From Galactobacter sp. (GTDB taxonomy: Bacteria; Actinomycetota; Actinomycetes; Actinomycetales; Micrococcaceae): DNA of 7,394 nucleotides. Position numbers and translations under genes: made by a program. Shown one piece after another: positions 5,886-7,394 of this stretch. Under the pieces are notes generated by a model. The model saw only the letters and a program-made list of their open reading frames with translations. It was not told where the DNA came from and searched no databases. Position 1 is the first letter of the stretch. Every line of letters begins with the position of its first letter. The stretch lies in NCBI GenBank assembly GCA_022712075.1, contig JALAHE010000294.1:1-7394 (forward strand). Direction: 5' to 3'.

Positions 5886-6461
5886 TCAGGAGCCCTCGCC
5901 GCGCAGCACCAGGCCGGAGTGCACGCGGGCATCGTCGTCGCCGTCCCACGGCGCCACAACGCCGGGACCCTCGGGATCGCCCGGCACCGGATGCCGGACC
6001 ACGGTGGCCTCGGAGATGGATCCGGCCTCCGTGCCGCCCACGAGCAGGACCGTCCGGTCGGGCGTGTTCGACTCGGTGCGGTGCTGCGGCTCGGCCTCGC
6101 CGTCCAGCAGCGCCGCCACGGTGGTGCGCCAGACCGGGTCCGCCGGGCCGTCGTAGACGTAGCGCGTGCCGAGGATGCCGTGCTCCATGGTGCCGAGGAA
6201 GGACTCATCCTCGTGGCCGTTGGAACCGGGCAGCGGGGTGCCGCGGTAGGTGACCGGCACGTGGTAGACCTCGCCGTCGGCGGCATCGCGCAGCAGGAAG
6301 AACTCGAGGCCCACCTCGCCCTCGGGATCGTCCAAGCGGAAGCCGCCCACGATCTCCAGCTCGGGCGTGATGGCGCCGCGGAACCACGGGGTGGCGCGCA
6401 TCCAGCGCGCGAGCAACTCCAGCTTGGACGGAACCAGGGTCGTGGGCGTGATCTCGGCCAT
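5886..6461 (-). CDS. Maltokinase N-terminal cap-like protein (stand-alone cap domain)
   Basis: A 191-residue protein beginning MAEITPTTLVPSKLELLARW that resembles the N-terminal cap domain of actinobacterial maltokinases (the Mak_N_cap family, as I recall it) and the stand-alone homologues often labelled CG0192-like or, loosely, glucan-branching protein. Recognisable blocks are PWFRG (residues 25-29), GGFRLDDPEGEVGLEFFLLRD (39-59), VPVTYRGTPLPG (68-79) and GTMEHGILGTRYVYDGPADPV (90-110). No kinase domain follows, so it should not phosphorylate maltose itself, and no signal peptide or membrane segment is seen. The C-terminal third is acidic and of low complexity. ATG at 6461 is chosen because a GGGAG box (6467-6471) lies 5 bases upstream and homology starts there, although the frame stays open further upstream over the GNAT gene. 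No trehalose/glycogen genes (treS, glgE, glgB) are nearby. The family resemblance is fairly secure; the function is unknown. Confidence 0.85.
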   Translation of the reverse strand: MAEITPTTLVPSKLELLARWMRATPWFRGAITPELEIVGGFRLDDPEGEVGLEFFLLRDAADGEVYHVPVTYRGTPLPGSNGHEDESFLGTMEHGILGTRYVYDGPADPVWRTTVAALLDGEAEPQHRTESNTPDRTVLLVGGTEAGSISEATVVRHPVPGDPEGPGVVAPWDGDDDARVHSGLVLRGEGS

Positions 6462-6485
6462 GGGGTCTCCCAACGGTGTGCGCGG

Positions 6486-6502
6486 CGTGCCCGGGCGGCA
6501 CG
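6486..6502. other. Hairpin at predicted 5' end of the cap-like mRNA / 3' of the GNAT gene
   Basis: cgtgcc (6486-6491) and ggcacg (6497-6502) form a 6-bp stem with a 5-base loop. On the minus strand it begins at the predicted first transcribed base of the cap-like gene (near 6501) and lies 43 bases past the GNAT stop. It could be a 5'-end stabiliser or a weak terminator of the GNAT gene; there is no T-tract on the minus strand. Confidence 0.35.
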
Positions 6503-6507
6503 GTTTC

Positions 6508-6513
6508 TGTCTA
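6508..6513 (-). promoter_or_regulatory. Candidate -10 hexamer for the cap-like gene
   Basis: TAGACA on the minus strand fits TANNNT and would start transcription near 6501, giving a leader of about 40 bases that includes the hairpin 6486-6502 and the GGGAG box. No clear -35 box is seen. It lies in the 83-bp gap after the GNAT gene, so the cap-like gene may have its own promoter. Confidence 0.45.
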
Positions 6514-6544
6514 CCAGAGTTCGGCTCGCGGGGGCAGGGGCCTC

Positions 6545-7324
6545 TCAGATGTCCTGCGCGTACACCACGAGGTGCAGGCCCGGCACGTCCTCCGGGAAGC
6601 GGTCTCGCTCCGGGACGCGCTCGAAGCCCAGGCGCGGGTAGAGGGCGTTGGGGCCGGGCCACGCGGCGCTCGTCGTCAGCACCACCCGCTCGATCCCCTC
6701 GCGGCGGCGCGCCTCCTCGAGGATCGCGGCGACCATGGCCTTGCCTGCGCCCGAGCGTTGCACGTGCGGGTCCACGACGAGCAGGCGGAACTCCAGCTCG
6801 CCCGGCTCGGCCACATCGGCCCACTCGTTCCCGGCCAGGGCCAGCGTGACCGCAGCGATCACTTCTCCCCCGCGCTCGGCGACCCACACGTCGGTCACGG
6901 CGCGGCGGGCGGCGGCGTCCTGGATGCGCAGCATGTACCCGCTGCGCGCGTCGGGGAAGTAGCCGGCCGCGAGGTACGCGGCGACCGTGATGCGGTTGAT
7001 CTCGGCGTCGTCCTCCTCCGTGGCGGAGCGGATCACGATGCCGGGAAGCTCCAGCACCCCGTCGTAGCGCGAGCCATCGTGGGCGCGCTCCACGAGGCCG
7101 TGGTCCACGAGCGCTCGGCGCAGCATCGCGGTATCCGGGCTGAAGGCACGCAGGCGCAGGTTCAGGCCCGGCTCATCGCTCGAGTCGCCGAGCGGCAGCA
7201 CCTGCCGGGCCACGAGTTCCAACAGGGCCAGTCGGTCGTCCTCGCGCTTGGGCAGGCGCTCGAGCGGACCACGGGACAGGAAACGGGCGGCGATCGAGCG
7301 GGACGTGGTGCGGGGGTGCGACAA
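6545..7324 (-). CDS. Two-domain protein: N-terminal DUF2087-like, C-terminal GNAT acetyltransferase
   Basis: A protein of about 259 residues. Residues 12-88 (ARFLSRGPLERLPKREDDRL to MLRRALVDHGLVERAHDGSRY) look like a DUF2087 domain, a small helical module often found next to DNA-binding domains. Residues 96-257 form a GNAT fold: beta strand IVIRSATEEDDAEINRI, motif A LLVVDPHVQRSGAGKAM (181-197, with the acetyl-CoA pyrophosphate loop Q-R-S-G-A-G at 189-194) and the motif B end ALYPRLGFERV (227-237). It should transfer an acyl group from acyl-CoA to an unknown amine. The start is uncertain: the frame has no ATG or GTG near the N-terminus; TTG at 7324 is the first plausible start, with no good ribosome binding site, and the frame stays open to the window edge. 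A candidate -10 at 7386-7391 supports a start downstream of it. No partner gene indicates the substrate. Confidence 0.85.
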   Translation of the reverse strand: MSHPRTTSRSIAARFLSRGPLERLPKREDDRLALLELVARQVLPLGDSSDEPGLNLRLRAFSPDTAMLRRALVDHGLVERAHDGSRYDGVLELPGIVIRSATEEDDAEINRITVAAYLAAGYFPDARSGYMLRIQDAAARRAVTDVWVAERGGEVIAAVTLALAGNEWADVAEPGELEFRLLVVDPHVQRSGAGKAMVAAILEEARRREGIERVVLTTSAAWPGPNALYPRLGFERVPERDRFPEDVPGLHLVVYAQDI

Positions 7325-7358
7325 GGGACAAGCAACTTTCGAGAACAGGCGAGCAGGC

Positions 7359-7373
7359 CCGGCGGCGCGCCGG
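7359..7373. other. Hairpin in the predicted leader of the GNAT gene
   Basis: ccggcg (7359-7364) and cgccgg (7368-7373) form a perfect 6-bp stem with loop gcg. It lies a few bases after the predicted transcription start near 7379 and about 35 bases upstream of the TTG. The arrangement copies that of the cap-like gene, but in such GC-rich DNA the stem could be chance. Confidence 0.3.
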
Positions 7374-7385
7374 TGAAATAGAACG

Positions 7386-7391
7386 AGTCTA
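7386..7391 (-). promoter_or_regulatory. Candidate -10 hexamer for the DUF2087-GNAT gene
   Basis: TAGACT on the minus strand, identical to the candidate -10 of gatC, would start transcription near 7379 and give a leader of about 55 bases before the TTG at 7324. The -35 region lies outside the window. The surrounding bases 7376-7391 are noticeably AT-richer than the rest. Confidence 0.45.
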
Positions 7392-7394
7392 GGC

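Noticed and set aside
6462..6887. N-terminal extension of the cap-like protein over the GNAT gene
   Set aside because: The frame is open, but the extension is Arg/Gly-rich, antagonises a clear GNAT frame and lacks a ribosome binding site, whereas ATG 6461 has GGGAG 5 bases upstream.

Overview
The window is high-GC DNA from an actinobacterium, most likely a member of the Micrococcaceae (Micrococcus/Arthrobacter/Kocuria-like). This is inferred from the strong third-position GC bias, the very typical actinobacterial GatC/GatA/GatB sequences, a DUF222-type HNH endonuclease, and a stand-alone maltokinase-cap-like protein. No database search was possible, so the family names rest on motif recognition alone.

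Layout. The 3' part of an HNH endonuclease gene (1-549, + strand, cut by the window edge) converges on a series of genes that all read on the minus strand. Reading leftward from the right edge these are: a DUF2087-like/GNAT two-domain acetyltransferase (7324-6545), a maltokinase N-terminal-cap-like protein (6461-5886), the gatC-gatA-gatB operon (5633-2264), a small lipoprotein (2128-1700) and a ribokinase (1641-739). The non-coding gaps are short (8 to 252 bp) and rich in hairpins. No RNA gene, insertion sequence, CRISPR array or phage gene is visible.

Function. The core is the tRNA-dependent amidotransferase GatCAB, which turns misacylated Glu-tRNA(Gln) and/or Asp-tRNA(Asn) into Gln-tRNA(Gln)/Asn-tRNA(Asn). 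Its genes are tightly packed (8-bp gap, then a 1-base TGATG overlap), which suggests one transcript with translational coupling. The ribokinase feeds ribose into the pentose phosphate pool; no ribose transporter is nearby. The lipoprotein and cap-like protein have no function I can assign from sequence.

Most interesting parts. The non-coding DNA is more unusual than the genes: (i) a 13-bp perfect inverted repeat (2154-2213) that encloses a small terminator-like hairpin, between gatB and the lipoprotein gene; (ii) two strong GC-rich hairpins in tandem (5732-5829) upstream of gatC; (iii) a -10 hexamer spaced so that the lipoprotein mRNA would be leaderless; (iv) a recurring TAGACT/TAGACA -10-like hexamer in front of three consecutive units, two of which have a hairpin at the predicted 5' end of the mRNA. 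I do not see convincing evidence for a new multi-gene system; this looks like mainly housekeeping chromosome.
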